64,000 nt of DNA. It comes from Pseudonocardia sp. SCN 73-27. Its GTDB lineage: Bacteria > Actinomycetota > Actinomycetes > Mycobacteriales > Pseudonocardiaceae. Under the pieces are notes generated by a model. It was not told the origin of the DNA. It saw only the letters and a program-made list of their open reading frames with translations, and ran no database searches. Each line of letters starts with the position of its first letter. Position 1 is the first letter of the stretch. Below are positions 44,319 to 53,520 of this stretch, piece by piece. The position numbers and the translations under genes are program-made. The stretch covers positions 30,921-94,920 of the forward strand of contig MEGH01000020.1 of the NCBI GenBank assembly GCA_001725415.1, given 5' to 3'.

Positions 44319-45340
44319 GCGAGAAGGACATCGGCACGGTCGTGGTGACCGGGGCGAGCGGGGGAGTGGGCCGCGCAGCCGCCCGTGCCTTCGGCGCGCG
44401 CGGGCTGGCCGTCGCCCTGCTGGCACGCGGGGAGGCAGGGCTCGCCGCGGCCGCCGCCGACGTCGAGGCGGCGGGCGGGACGGCGCTGCCCGTCGCCGTC
44501 GACATGGCCGACCAGGACGCCGTCGAGCGGGCGGCCGACGCGATCGAGTCGGCGCTGCCGCCGATCGACGTGTGGGTCAACAACGCCTTCAGTTCGGTGT
44601 TCGCGCCGTTCGCCGAGGTCGAGCCCGAGGAGTTCCGCCGCGCGACGGACGTGACCTACCTCGGCTACGTCAACGGCACCCGGACGGCGCTGCGCCGGAT
44701 GCGACCGCGCGACCGCGGCACGATCGTCCAGGTCGGGTCGGCGCTGGCCTACCGGGGCATCCCGCTGCAGTCGGCCTACTGCGGCGCGAAGCACGCGATC
44801 GTCGGGTTCACCGAGTCGTTGCGCTGCGAGCTGATGCACGACCGCAGCGACGTCCGCGTGACGATGGTCCAGATGCCGGCGCTCAACACGCCGCAGTTCT
44901 CCTGGCTGCGCTCGCGGCTCCCGCGCCACGCCCAGCCCGTTCCCCCGATCTACCAGCCGGAGGTCGCCGCCCGCGCCGTCGTGCACGCGGCGCTGCACCC
45001 ACGTCGGCGCGAGTACTGGGTCGGGGGCAGCACCGTCGGGACAGTGCTGGGCAACCGCGTCGCCCCCGGGCTCCTCGACCGCTACCTCGCGCGCACCGGC
45101 TACGACTCCCAGCAGACCGGCAGCCGCGCGGACGGGGGCCGGGGGAACCTGTGGGCCCCCGCCGACCGTCGCGACGACCACGGCGCGCACGGCGAGTTCG
45201 ACCGCCGCGCGCACCGGCACAGTGTCGAGCTGTGGGCGTCGCTGCACCGCTCGGGCATGGTCGCGGGGCTCACGGCGGCCGGTGCCGTGGGCGCGGTGGT
45301 CGCGGCGACGCGATCCCGTCGGCCGCTCGGACAGTCGTGA
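44315..45340 (+). CDS. SDR family oxidoreductase with C-terminal membrane segment
   Basis: 341 residues. Intact classical SDR: '[12 protein letters not shown]' for NAD(P), 'VNNAFSSVF', catalytic Ser in 'VGSALAYRG' and 'SAYCGAKHA' with Tyr-x3-Lys near residue 155. A C-terminal extension of about 90 residues ends in a hydrophobic helix ('[14 protein letters not shown]') that may anchor it. TTG 44315 is chosen because GGAGGAG lies six bases before it and no ATG/GTG fits. Likely co-expressed with the FAD/Fe-S oxidoreductase. Confidence 0.9.
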   Translation: MSEKDIGTVVVTGASGGVGRAAARAFGARGLAVALLARGEAGLAAAAADVEAAGGTALPVAVDMADQDAVERAADAIESALPPIDVWVNNAFSSVFAPFAEVEPEEFRRATDVTYLGYVNGTRTALRRMRPRDRGTIVQVGSALAYRGIPLQSAYCGAKHAIVGFTESLRCELMHDRSDVRVTMVQMPALNTPQFSWLRSRLPRHAQPVPPIYQPEVAARAVVHAALHPRRREYWVGGSTVGTVLGNRVAPGLLDRYLARTGYDSQQTGSRADGGRGNLWAPADRRDDHGAHGEFDRRAHRHSVELWASLHRSGMVAGLTAAGAVGAVVAATRSRRPLGQS

Positions 45341-45490
45341 CCGCGCCTTTCCGCCTCGTCGTCGGACGGGCCCTGGGCAGGATCGACGACGCCGACGTGG
45401 CCGACCTCGAACGACCAGCAGTTCCACCGCCGGTCCTACGACTGCGCCGGAAGCCCCCACCCCCCGTGCGGGAGAGGAAACAGAACTCGG

Positions 45491-45904
45491 TCAGCCGGCG
45501 TCCTTCGCGACGAGTACCTCACCCTCGAGGCCGTCGGGGTCGCGGAAGAACATGCTGTGCACCCGGCCGAAGTCGTTCACGGTCCCGTCGGAGGCGCCGG
45601 CGTCGATCAGGCGCTGCCGGATCGTGGCGAAGGCATCGACCGACGCAGCCTGCAGGCCGACGTGGTCGATCCGTCCCCGGCCCCACATGGGGGTCTGCCG
45701 CCGCACCTCGGTGTTGCCGGGGATCACGAAGATGTTCAGCTCGGTGTGCGGACCGATCCGGATGACCGTCATCGTCTCCTCGCTGTCTCGCCCGTGCGGC
45801 CGGGTCGGGCCGACCTCGGCGTCGAACACCTCGGCGTAGAAGCGTCCGAGGCGGGCGACGTCGGCGGATGTCCAGGCGACGTGGTTGATCCCGTCGAGCA
45901 GCAC
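45491..45904 (-). CDS. VOC family protein (glyoxalase/dioxygenase fold)
   Basis: 137 residues with two beta-alpha-beta-beta-beta repeats of the vicinal oxygen chelate fold. Metal-ligand candidates are His in 'GINHVAW', His in 'RIDHVGL' and the C-terminal acidic 'DPDGLEGEVLV'. GTG 45904 follows GGAGGAGG. Its reaction cannot be predicted. Confidence 0.85.
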   Translation of the reverse strand: MLLDGINHVAWTSADVARLGRFYAEVFDAEVGPTRPHGRDSEETMTVIRIGPHTELNIFVIPGNTEVRRQTPMWGRGRIDHVGLQAASVDAFATIRQRLIDAGASDGTVNDFGRVHSMFFRDPDGLEGEVLVAKDAG

Positions 45905-46106
45905 GACGGTCCTCCTCCGGTCGGGTCCGTCGAGTATCGACCGTCGGCCGGTCCGGTGTCCCCGGGTGGTGTCGTGGGCGCGGAAGATCGCCCCGCTCGA
46001 GCGTGGGCGCCGCCCGCTGCGCGGAGGTGTGGCCGGACGGATGACCCTGCCCGGGACACCGCGCGCCGAACGTGCGGACGCACAGCGCACCAGCGACGGA
46101 ACGACG

Positions 46107-46142
46107 CCGGGGCCGGTCGCAGCCATGCTGCGCCGGCCCCGG
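46107..46142 (-). terminator. Terminator hairpin of the DUF4242 gene
   Basis: CCGGGGCCGG and CGCAGC pair with GCTGCG and CCGGCCCCGG around loop CAT, with a single bulged base: a 16-bp stem just downstream of the DUF4242 stop. The 249-base gap to the VOC gene otherwise shows nothing. Confidence 0.7.
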
Positions 46143-46153
46143 GGCGGACGGGT

Positions 46154-46429
46154 TCAGGAGTCCGCCGTCTCCGGACCGATCTCGGCGGAGACGGTGACGA
46201 CCAGGTCGGCCGGGAAGTCACCGCGCCGGGCGTGCTCACGGATGGTCTCGACGTCGTCGGTCTCGTGCACGCAGTAGATCTTGTCGCCGGCCACGTAGCT
46301 GCGGTGCCACGTGTAGGCGACCCCCAGCTTCTCGACGACCGTGTTCGACGTGACCGCGATGTCGCGCAGCTGCTGCGGCGTCAGCGTCGACGCGCCGGGG
46401 ATGTTGCGCTCGATCAGGAAGGTGGACAT
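46154..46429 (-). CDS. DUF4242 protein (SCO4226-like nickel-binding family)
   Basis: 91-residue ferredoxin-like fold protein. 'FLIERNIPGA', 'KLGVAYTWHRSYVAGDKIYC' and 'ETDDVETIREHARRGDFPAD' are typical of DUF4242; the Streptomyces SCO4226 member binds nickel. Driven by one arm of a mirrored divergent promoter shared with the next gene. Confidence 0.85.
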   Translation of the reverse strand: MSTFLIERNIPGASTLTPQQLRDIAVTSNTVVEKLGVAYTWHRSYVAGDKIYCVHETDDVETIREHARRGDFPADLVVTVSAEIGPETADS

Positions 46430-46470
46430 GGCGGGCTCCGTTCGGCCTCCGGTGCCGGGCTCTCCGACGA

Positions 46471-46624
46471 CCCGAACGCTAGGAACCGGCGACCTCCCGG
46501 TGCGTCGGTAGCGCTCCCCATCTCGGACCGCACGCCTCCCCACGCCGGCACATGGGAGGGCGGCGCGGCGCAGATGGGGAGTTCTCCCGATGTGGCCCCG
46601 GCCGGCTGATCCCTAGCGTTCGGG
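46471..46624. promoter_or_regulatory. Mirrored divergent promoter pair
   Basis: Two identical modules point outward from a common centre near 46547.5. Each has box AGATGGGGAG (minus: 46514-46523; plus: 46572-46581) and, 30 bases on, CCTAGCGTTCGGG (minus: 46471-46483; plus: 46612-46624), whose TAGCGT fits an actinobacterial -10. They drive the DUF4242 gene and the 57-aa/UPF0316 pair. The GGGGAG core recalls MalT-type boxes, and a MalT-like LuxR regulator lies 3 kb away. Confidence 0.7.
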
Positions 46625-46650
46625 CCACCGATCGAACACGGGAGGACATC

Positions 46651-46824
46651 GTGATCAGTCACGACATGGCACACGAGCAGGCACTGCTGCGGGGCGTCGA
46701 GCTCCGGCGTGCCGCGGAGGAGTACCGGCGCCGGCGACGACGCGATCCGCGCACGATCCGAACGGTCCTGCGCGCGGTGCTCGCGCCGCCGGGAACCCGC
46801 GTCCCGGCACGCGACGGGTCGTAG
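46651..46824 (+). CDS. Small basic protein, 57 aa
   Basis: Starts at GTG 46651 after GGAGGACATC and ends ten bases before the UPF0316 gene. Helical, with an Arg tract ('AAEEYRRRRRRDPRTIRT'). No family recognised. Expressed from the rightward arm of the mirrored promoter. Confidence 0.65.
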   Translation: MISHDMAHEQALLRGVELRRAAEEYRRRRRRDPRTIRTVLRAVLAPPGTRVPARDGS

Positions 46825-46833
46825 GGGGACATC

Positions 46834-47415
46834 GTGTCGATCGCATTCCTGCAACCGGTCGCCATCGCCGCACTGGTCGTCCTGGAGGTCGGCGTGTGGC
46901 AGGTCCGGGTGGCCGTGGCCCACCGTGGGCGCCGCCGGACGGCGGCCACGCTCGGCGCGCTGGGCGCCGTCATCCAGGTCGTCGCGCTGGCCCAGGTGGT
47001 CACCGATCTGGACAACCCCGCCAATGTCGCGGGATACGCCGTCGGTGTCGCCGCCGGGGTCTACCTCGGTGTCGGGATCGGCGGACGACTGGCGGCCGAC
47101 CCGGTGGAACACCGCGTCGTCGTCGCCGGTGACGGGGCCGACATCGCCGCGCAGCTGCGCGCGCGGGGCCGCCCGGTCACGACACAACCCGCGGTCGGCA
47201 TCGACGGACCGGCCACGATCCTGTTCGTGGTCGCCTGCGCCGGTGCCGACGCCGAGGTGGCGCGCGAGCTGCGCCGGCTCGCCCCCGACGGGTTCCACAC
47301 GAGCAGCGTGCTGCGCTCCGCGTCGGCGACACCCCTGCCGCTTGGGTTCGTGCAGGTCGCGGCCGCCCGGGGCGCCCGGACCCCGACGGCGCCGGAGCTG
47401 GTCAGCCCGGAGTGA
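46834..47415 (+). CDS. UPF0316/DUF5698-type membrane protein
   Basis: 193 residues. Three helices in the first 90 ('FLQPVAIAALVVLEVGVWQV', 'ATLGALGAVIQVVALAQVV', 'GYAVGVAAGVYLGVGIGG') followed by a small soluble domain, the layout of UPF0316 (DUF5698 plus DUF2179-like). GTG 46834 follows GGGGGA. The end overlaps the convergent LuxR gene by 14 bases. Function unknown. Confidence 0.78.
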   Translation: MSIAFLQPVAIAALVVLEVGVWQVRVAVAHRGRRRTAATLGALGAVIQVVALAQVVTDLDNPANVAGYAVGVAAGVYLGVGIGGRLAADPVEHRVVVAGDGADIAAQLRARGRPVTTQPAVGIDGPATILFVVACAGADAEVARELRRLAPDGFHTSSVLRSASATPLPLGFVQVAAARGARTPTAPELVSPE

Positions 47416-49933
47416 CGGCCACGACGCCGAGCAGGCGGGCCGCCGCGGCGGCCTCGGCACGCGACCGGACGTCGAGCTTGGCGAGGATCGCCGAGACGTG
47501 GTGGTCGGCCGTCTTGGGAGAGATGACCAGGCGCGCCGCGATGTCGGCGTTGCTGAGCCCGTCGACGAGCAGCGCCAACACGTCGAGCTGGCGGGCGGTC
47601 AGGCCGGCCGGGTTGGCGCGGGTCGCGGGCTGTGCGCCGCGCGGCACGCCGCTCACCCCGTCCGCGCGCAGGCGGGCCCGGAACCGGTCGGCCACCGGCC
47701 GCGCCCCCAGACCGTCGAGCACGGGCAGCGCGGCGAGCAGGTCGTCGGTCGCGCCGGTGTCCCAGGCGTCCAACGCGTCGTCGTAGGGCAGGCCGGACGG
47801 GCGCCCGGCCCCGGCGGGACCCTCGCCGGCGAGGCGGGCCAGCCAGCGCCGCAGCGGTGCCAGGGTCGCGTCACGGCCCGTCCACACGCGGGTCGACAAC
47901 TCCGTCACCAGCGGGTCGTCCAGGCGCGGGTCGGGTGTGCGGGTGATCCAGGCGTTCTCCGCGAGGGCGGCCGCTGCCGGCGCGACCATGCCCGGGTTGT
48001 CGAGCCGCCCGACCAGCTCCCACAGCTCGTCGAGATGCGGGTTGGCGGGCGGGGCCTCGCGACGGGCCAGCAACAGCCCGAGCACGAGCCGCGGCCACAG
48101 ATGGCTCAGCGGCAGGTCACGCGAGCTCAGCACCGAACGCGCGTCGGCCTCCGCGTCGGCCCAGCGGCCCTGCAGCAACCGCAGCCGCGACCGGACACCC
48201 AGCTGCCAGGCCGTGCAGATCGGGGTGTCGCGCTCCTCGCTGACGCGCAACGCGTGCGCGAGCGACTGCTCGGCCTGCTCGTAGCGGCCCTGCTCGACGT
48301 CGAGATGACACAGATTGCTCATCGGGGTGGTCGCGAGGTCGTCGAGCCGGAACCGCAGCCCGACATCGGCGGCGGCGAGCAGGTCGGCGCGCCCGCCCTC
48401 GTCGCCGTCGATCAGCCGGGCGACCGCCACCCCCACCGACGCGGTGCTGCGCAGCACCTCGTCGTCGCCGAGCTCGTCGGCGATCCGGGCGGCGCGCGCC
48501 CCCGAACGGTGGGCGTCGGCGGTGTCGCCGCGGTGAGCGGCGAGGAACGCGTCGCGGGCCAGCGCGAAGCCGAGCGCCCGGGGGTCGCCGGCGTCGCGCA
48601 GGATCGCGATGGCCTCCTCGACGTGCCGCTCGGCGCCGGCCCGGTCGGCCGCGTACCAGGCGAAACCGGCGATGGCGGTGTGCGCGGCACCGACGGCGGC
48701 GGCCTGGCCCGCGCTCCGGCGCAGGTCGAGCGCCCGGGCGCGGGAGGCGATGGCGTCGGGCAGCCGGTCGGTGAGGTAGAGCTCCGTGGACAGCTCTTCG
48801 AGCAGGTCGGCGCGGGCCGCGGGCTCGTCGTCGCCGACGTGGGCCAGCGCGGTCTCGTAGAAGGCGACGGCCTCCCGGTGCGCACCGGCGCGCGTCGACT
48901 GGGCCGCGGCGTCGGTCGCGTACCGCACGCTCCGGACGGGATCACCCGCGGCGACGGCGTGGTGCGCGAGCACGCTGGACCCGGCCCCGACGGTCTCCAG
49001 CGCGTCGAGCATCGCCGCGTGCAGGCCCGGTTCGGCCCCCGGTGTCACTGCGTCCAGCACCGCGGAACGGGCGATCTCGTGGCGGAACGCGACGCCGTTG
49101 CCGTGCCGGTCGAGCAGCCCGGTCCGCCCGAGTGCCTCGACCGTCGCCGACGTGACGCCCAGCGCCGCGAGCAGCGGGCCGTCGACGGGCTCGGGCGTGC
49201 ACGACAGCAACTCCAGGCTCCGCCGCGCAGCCGGGTCCAGCCCGGCCGTGCGGGCGAGCACGGCGTCGCGGACGCTCTCGGGCATCGGCGAGTCGGGCTG
49301 GGCGAGGATCTGGCTGACGAAGAACGGGTTGCCCGCCGTCCTGCGGTGCACCCCGGCGGCGTCGAGGCCGAGGTCGGCGACCAGCTCCAGCACGGCCGAC
49401 CGGCTGAGCGGTGTCAGCTGCAGCCGCGTCGAGTCCGGGCTGGTCACGAGGTCGCCCAGCACCGGCCCGAGAGGATGCGCCGCGCCCAGGTCGGTGCGGT
49501 AGGACAGCACGAGCAGCAGCGGCAGCGTCGCGATCCGCCGGGCCAGGAACCGGACGAGGTCGAGCGTGGCCTCGTCGGCCCAGTGCAGGTCCTCGACGAC
49601 CAGCACGTGCGGGCGCGCGGCGAGCGCGTCGAGCACCGCGCTGAAGATCTCGTGCTGCGCGCCCGCGCCCCGCAGCAGCTCGGGCAGCCGCGGGTCGAGC
49701 CGGGCGGCGACGTCGTGCAACGGGCCCAGCGGGCGGGGGGTGCTCAACGAGTCGCACATGCCCCACAGCGCCGGCACCACCGCGCGGGTCTCCTCGGCGA
49801 AGGCGCGCAGCAGCACCGTCTTGCCGATCCCCGCCTCACCGGTGACGAGTGCGACGCAGCCGTCGCCGCGGGCGCAGCGCTGCGCCCGGTCGAGCAGCAC
49901 CGCCAGTGGATGCTCGCGCTCGAGCAGCTGCAT
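47402..49933 (-). CDS. Large ATP-binding LuxR regulator (LAL, MalT-like)
   Basis: 843 residues. N-terminal AAA/NACHT-like ATPase with Walker A 'GEAGIGKT' near residue 33 and Walker B 'HVLVVEDLHWADEATLD', a long TPR-like helical middle, and a C-terminal LuxR helix-turn-helix ('LTARQLDVLALLVDGLSNAD', 'LVISPKTADHHVSAIL'). ATG 49933 is the only start near the ATPase domain; its ribosome site is weak. LAL proteins bind an inducer and ATP to activate target operons. A plausible target is the mirrored promoter at 46.5 kb. Confidence 0.92.
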   Translation of the reverse strand: MQLLEREHPLAVLLDRAQRCARGDGCVALVTGEAGIGKTVLLRAFAEETRAVVPALWGMCDSLSTPRPLGPLHDVAARLDPRLPELLRGAGAQHEIFSAVLDALAARPHVLVVEDLHWADEATLDLVRFLARRIATLPLLLVLSYRTDLGAAHPLGPVLGDLVTSPDSTRLQLTPLSRSAVLELVADLGLDAAGVHRRTAGNPFFVSQILAQPDSPMPESVRDAVLARTAGLDPAARRSLELLSCTPEPVDGPLLAALGVTSATVEALGRTGLLDRHGNGVAFRHEIARSAVLDAVTPGAEPGLHAAMLDALETVGAGSSVLAHHAVAAGDPVRSVRYATDAAAQSTRAGAHREAVAFYETALAHVGDDEPAARADLLEELSTELYLTDRLPDAIASRARALDLRRSAGQAAAVGAAHTAIAGFAWYAADRAGAERHVEEAIAILRDAGDPRALGFALARDAFLAAHRGDTADAHRSGARAARIADELGDDEVLRSTASVGVAVARLIDGDEGGRADLLAAADVGLRFRLDDLATTPMSNLCHLDVEQGRYEQAEQSLAHALRVSEERDTPICTAWQLGVRSRLRLLQGRWADAEADARSVLSSRDLPLSHLWPRLVLGLLLARREAPPANPHLDELWELVGRLDNPGMVAPAAAALAENAWITRTPDPRLDDPLVTELSTRVWTGRDATLAPLRRWLARLAGEGPAGAGRPSGLPYDDALDAWDTGATDDLLAALPVLDGLGARPVADRFRARLRADGVSGVPRGAQPATRANPAGLTARQLDVLALLVDGLSNADIAARLVISPKTADHHVSAILAKLDVRSRAEAAAAARLLGVVAVTPG

Positions 49934-50110
49934 GCCGGTGACAATAGGAGCGCACGACCAGGTCCGACAGGTCCGTTCGCATCGTCGCGGCCCGAGAAGT
50001 CCGCTGGGTCGCCGGGGTCCGCGTCGTGTCCCGGCGTCCGCGGGTCGGTGCTCCATCCCGCACCGGGCACCACCCACCGAGGTCGACAACGACGCCATGG
50101 CGACGCAGCG

Positions 50111-50415
50111 ATGCCCACGTTCTGGTCGCCGCAACGGGTCGCGCAGAGCAAGGAGCGGATCGCCGACGGCAGGTCGCGCTCGGTCGGGCTCGGCCCGTTC
50201 GACCTGACCCCGGGACTCCCGGTCTTCCTCGGCGAGGACCTCGGCGAGGACCTCGACGAGTGCCGGACCGCCGCACGCCAGACCCTCGCCCTCCACGCCG
50301 GCCTCCCGTTCTTCCAGGAGATCGGCGCGACAGCGCGTTCGTCGAGGAGACGTGGCGGATGGCGGCGGGAAACGGCGGGGCGGCGCTGGGCACGGTCGCG
50401 GCCCTCGCCGCCTGA
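50111..50415 (+). pseudogene. Frameshifted C-terminal remnant of an LLM oxidoreductase
   Basis: 'DLTPGLPVFLGEDL', 'CRTAARQTLALHAGLPFFQE' and, one frame over, 'DSAFVEETWRMAAGNGGAAL' match the end of luciferase-like oxidoreductases. The N-terminal two thirds are absent and the frame breaks near 50330. A 12-base tandem duplication (GGCGAGGACCTC twice) also lies inside. The flanks 49934-50110 and 50416-50564 show no gene, only a 12-base direct repeat (TCGTCGGCTGCG) near 50440. Confidence 0.65.
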
Positions 50416-50564
50416 CGTGCACCGACGGCCCGGTCGTCGGCTGCGTTCGTCGGCTGCGGACGGGCACGACCACCCCTGCAGGGTGAGCTCCACCGTCGTC
50501 CGTGGCCCGACACTCGGCGGCATCGGGCGGGCGGCGCGCCGCACCGCGAACAGAGGAGGCCCGA

Positions 50565-50804
50565 ATGGCACAGCCCGCCGGCGAGCCCGGACCCGTGTTC
50601 CTGCGGCCCGTCGTCAGGGTCGCGCGCCCGCGCCCGGTGCGGGCGACGCCCGGACCGGGCGCTGACCGGGCCGGGGCGTTGCTGTGCGGGTTGCAGTCCG
50701 AGGTCGAGGCCGCGGTGGCCCGCGGCGTCATCACGCCCGGCGAGGGGCAGGAGGTGCTGGCGCGGCTGGCGATCGTCGTCGACCAGGCGGTGCACGGGCG
50801 CTGA
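50565..50804 (+). CDS. Hypothetical small protein, 79 aa
   Basis: ATG 50565 follows GGAGGCCC. Pro-rich N-terminus, then a helical half ('LLCGLQSEVEAAVARGVITP', 'EGQEVLARLAIVVDQAV'). The helical part resembles short scaffold-like or regulator-partner domains, but no family is recognised. Confidence 0.6.
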   Translation: MAQPAGEPGPVFLRPVVRVARPRPVRATPGPGADRAGALLCGLQSEVEAAVARGVITPGEGQEVLARLAIVVDQAVHGR

Positions 50805-50905
50805 CGCGCCTGTCCACCCCGGATTCACCCGTCTCGGATGGGACGCGGCGCGCGGCGGCGGTAGATCGTCACCCCGGACACCGGCACCGTCCGAGAGGGG
50901 TCGTG

Positions 50906-51337
50906 ATGAGCAGCCAGGCCACGTCACACCGGGCCGATTCCGCCCGCGGGACCGTGGCGGACAGCGGACGCGCCACCACGTTCGCCGTGTTCGCCGCGAT
51001 CCTGATGATGCTCGGCGGCATCATGGGCGTGCTCGTCGGCGTAGCGGCGATCCTGCGCGACGAGATCTACGTCCGGACGCCGCAGTACGTCCTCGCCTTC
51101 GACGTCACGGTGTGGGGCTGGGTCCACATCGTGCTCGCCCTGGCCCTCGGCGCCGCGGGCGTCGGAGTCGTGTGGGGCCAGAACTGGGCGCGCGTCGTCG
51201 GGATCGGGGCGGCGGGGCTGAACCTGATCGCGCACTTCGCATTCCTGCCCTACTTCCCGATCTGGTCGCTCGTGATCATCGCGCTCGACCTGCTCGTGAT
51301 CTGGGCGCTCGCCGTGTACCCGGGCGAACCCGCCTGA
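50906..51337 (+). CDS. Four-helix membrane protein, DUF7144 type (copy 1)
   Basis: 143 residues. Four helices with hallmark 'LAFDVTVWGWVHIVLALALG' and 'NWARVVGIGAAGLNLIAHFA', 'FLPYFPIWSLVIIALD'. A close paralogue lies at 53521. ATG 50906 follows GAGAGGGG. Function unknown; such genes often sit among actinobacterial stress genes. Confidence 0.8.
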   Translation: MSSQATSHRADSARGTVADSGRATTFAVFAAILMMLGGIMGVLVGVAAILRDEIYVRTPQYVLAFDVTVWGWVHIVLALALGAAGVGVVWGQNWARVVGIGAAGLNLIAHFAFLPYFPIWSLVIIALDLLVIWALAVYPGEPA

Positions 51338-51385
51338 GCGGACCGGTAGTCGGCCGGAACCCCGGCGCACCCTGGAGAGAAGGGG

Positions 51386-51826
51386 ATGGCAATGCTGCTC
51401 GCACAGTCCGAGTACCCGCTGCTGGACGTGTTCTGGACGGTGCTCGTCCTCTTCGGCTGCATCGTGTGGTTCTGGCTGATGTTCCAGATCCTCACCGACG
51501 TGTTCCGACGCAGCGACATCAGCGGCTGGTTCAAGTCGCTGTGGGCGATCCTCGTGATCGTCATGCCGATCGTCGGGTCGCTGATCTACCTGGCCGCACA
51601 GGGCAAGCACATGGGTGAGCGTCACCGCGACGACGTGACCGCCGCCCGGACGGCCTACGAGCGCGACGTCCGCCGCATCGCCGGTTCCAACGGCAGCAGC
51701 GGCACCCCGACCGACCAGATCGCCGAGGCCAAGCACCTGCTCGACCAGGGCGCGATCACCCAGGACGAGTTCGACTCGCTCAAGGCCACCGCTCTCGGTC
51801 GATCCCTCGGCGGGGCCGCGCAGTAG
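51386..51826 (+). CDS. PLDc_N/SHOCT domain membrane protein
   Basis: 146 residues. Two helices ('FWTVLVLFGCIVWFWLMFQI' and 'LWAILVIVMPIVGSLIYLAA') form the PLDc_N-type anchor; a charged linker leads to a C-terminal SHOCT motif ('EAKHLLDQGAITQDEFDSLK'). Starts at ATG 51386; a second ATG two codons later is possible. 48 bases after the DUF7144 gene. Confidence 0.85.
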   Translation: MAMLLAQSEYPLLDVFWTVLVLFGCIVWFWLMFQILTDVFRRSDISGWFKSLWAILVIVMPIVGSLIYLAAQGKHMGERHRDDVTAARTAYERDVRRIAGSNGSSGTPTDQIAEAKHLLDQGAITQDEFDSLKATALGRSLGGAAQ

Positions 51827-51851
51827 CGCACGCCGCGACCGGGAGACGAGG

Positions 51852-53447
51852 GTGGGCACCGACGGCGGTTCCGCCGCGCAGGAGACGGGTGGGCGGGGGC
51901 GGCTCCTGGGGCTGCTCCTCGCCATGGCGATGTTCGTCCTGGTGGTCGACACGTCGCTGATGAACGTGTCGATCTCGGCGGTGGTCCGCGACCTCGACAC
52001 CACCGTCAGCGGTGTGCAGTCGGCGATCGCGCTCGAGGCACTGGTGTCGGCGGCGTTCATCCTGATCGGCGGCAAGGTCGGCGACCTGATCGGGCGCAAG
52101 CGTGCCTACCTGCTCGGCCTGCTCGGCTACGCCGTCGGCGCGACCGCCATGACGCTGGCGCAGAGCCTGACCGCGATCATCGTCTTCTGGGCCGTGATCG
52201 GCGGGCTCGGGGCGTCGCTGCTGCTGCCCGCCATGCAGTCGCTCATCCACGGGAACTTCGAGGGGGCTGCCCGCCGCAAGGTGTACGCCCTCGTCGGGGC
52301 CGCGGCGGCGATCGCGGCGGCGGTGGGCCCGCTGCTCGGTGGATTCATCACCACGTTCCTGTCCTGGCGCGTCGGGTTCGCCCTCGAGGTCGTCATCATC
52401 ATCGTGGTGCTGTCGGGCGCGAAGCTCGTGCGCGACGTCCCCTACACCGGCCCCCGAGGTGTCGACGTCGTCGGCGCGGCACTGTCGGTCATCGGCATGG
52501 GCGGGCTCGTGCTCGGCATCCTCGTGTGGCAGGAGGGGGGCGAGCGGGTCGGGCTCGTCCTCGCGATCGGTGTCGCCGGGATGCTGGGACTGGTGTTCTG
52601 GCTGCGGCACCGGGCCCGCCGCGCCGAACCCGCGCTGCTCGACCCGGGGCTGTTCTCGTCCGCGCACTTCCGGGTCGGGGTCTCGCAGCAGATGCTGCAG
52701 CAGATCGCCTTGGGCGGCACCATGATCGTGCTGCCGATCTTCCTGCAGATGGTCCTCGAGTACAACGCGATGCAGGCCGGTCTGACGATCGCCCCGCTGT
52801 CGCTGAGCATGTTCGCCATCGCACTGCTCGCCGGGCGGCGCAGCGGCCGACGCCGGCCCGCCACCCTCGTGGCCGCGGGCTTCGGGCTCGTCGTCGTGGG
52901 GATCGCCGTCCTGCTGCCGCTCGTGCCGCGCACGGACAGCGGCTGGGCACTCGTGGTCCCGCTCGCCGTCGCCGGCGCCGGACTGGGGCTGCTGGTGTCG
53001 CAGCTGAACAACTACACGCTCTCCCCGGTCGCGGAGGAACGTGTCAGCGAGGCGGCCGGGGTGAACTCCGCCTCCGGGTCGTTCGGGCTGTCGTTCGGCC
53101 TCGCGTTCGCGGGCGCGATCATGCTGGCCGCGCTGTCGTGGACGTTCACGTCGCAGGTCCAGGCCAGCACCGTCCTGCCCCCGGCCGAGAAACAGCAGGT
53201 CGCACAGGTCCTGGAGGAGGACGCCGAGCTGATGAGCAACACCAAGCTCACCGAGCTGCTCGCCGGCCAGCCCGCGGCGATCCAGGCCGAGATCATCCGG
53301 ATCAACACCGAGGCCCGCCCGTTCGCGCTGCAGATCGGTCTGCTCGTGCCGTTGCTCGCCGGCGCGCTGGGGCTCGTCAACTCGTTGCGCATGCGGCGCC
53401 TCAGCGACCCCGAACCCTCGGGCGCGGCGGAGACGACGCTGGGGTGA
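51852..53447 (+). CDS. MFS transporter, DHA2 (14-helix) family
   Basis: 531-residue drug:H+ antiporter-like exporter. 'VVDTSLMNVSISAVVRDL' is the DHA2 TM1 motif, 'GGKVGDLIGRKRAYLLG' the TM2-TM3 loop motif A, and 'GAAAAIAAAVGPLLGGFI' motif C of TM5. 14 helices can be counted. A helical outer loop of about 60 residues sits before the last helix. GTG 51852, 25 bases after the SHOCT gene. Confidence 0.9.
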   Translation: MGTDGGSAAQETGGRGRLLGLLLAMAMFVLVVDTSLMNVSISAVVRDLDTTVSGVQSAIALEALVSAAFILIGGKVGDLIGRKRAYLLGLLGYAVGATAMTLAQSLTAIIVFWAVIGGLGASLLLPAMQSLIHGNFEGAARRKVYALVGAAAAIAAAVGPLLGGFITTFLSWRVGFALEVVIIIVVLSGAKLVRDVPYTGPRGVDVVGAALSVIGMGGLVLGILVWQEGGERVGLVLAIGVAGMLGLVFWLRHRARRAEPALLDPGLFSSAHFRVGVSQQMLQQIALGGTMIVLPIFLQMVLEYNAMQAGLTIAPLSLSMFAIALLAGRRSGRRRPATLVAAGFGLVVVGIAVLLPLVPRTDSGWALVVPLAVAGAGLGLLVSQLNNYTLSPVAEERVSEAAGVNSASGSFGLSFGLAFAGAIMLAALSWTFTSQVQASTVLPPAEKQQVAQVLEEDAELMSNTKLTELLAGQPAAIQAEIIRINTEARPFALQIGLLVPLLAGALGLVNSLRMRRLSDPEPSGAAETTLG

Positions 53448-53520
53448 CCGCCACCGGCGCGCCCGTGACCACCCGGTTCGGGCGATGCCGACGGCCGTCG
53501 CCGTTCTTACTTTGTGCCGC

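Noticed and set aside
45337-45765. GTG frame overlapping the SDR stop (GTGA), starting [18 protein letters not shown]
   Set aside because: The first 40 or so residues look plausible, but no stop occurs before the frame runs antisense through the VOC gene, and there is no ribosome site of its own. May be a remnant; not supportable as a gene.
46709-50665. 1318-residue plus-strand frame opposite the LAL regulator
   Set aside because: Antisense shadow of a GC-rich gene with repetitive Arg/Gly/Pro composition; only its 3' end (50111 onward) resembles a protein family.
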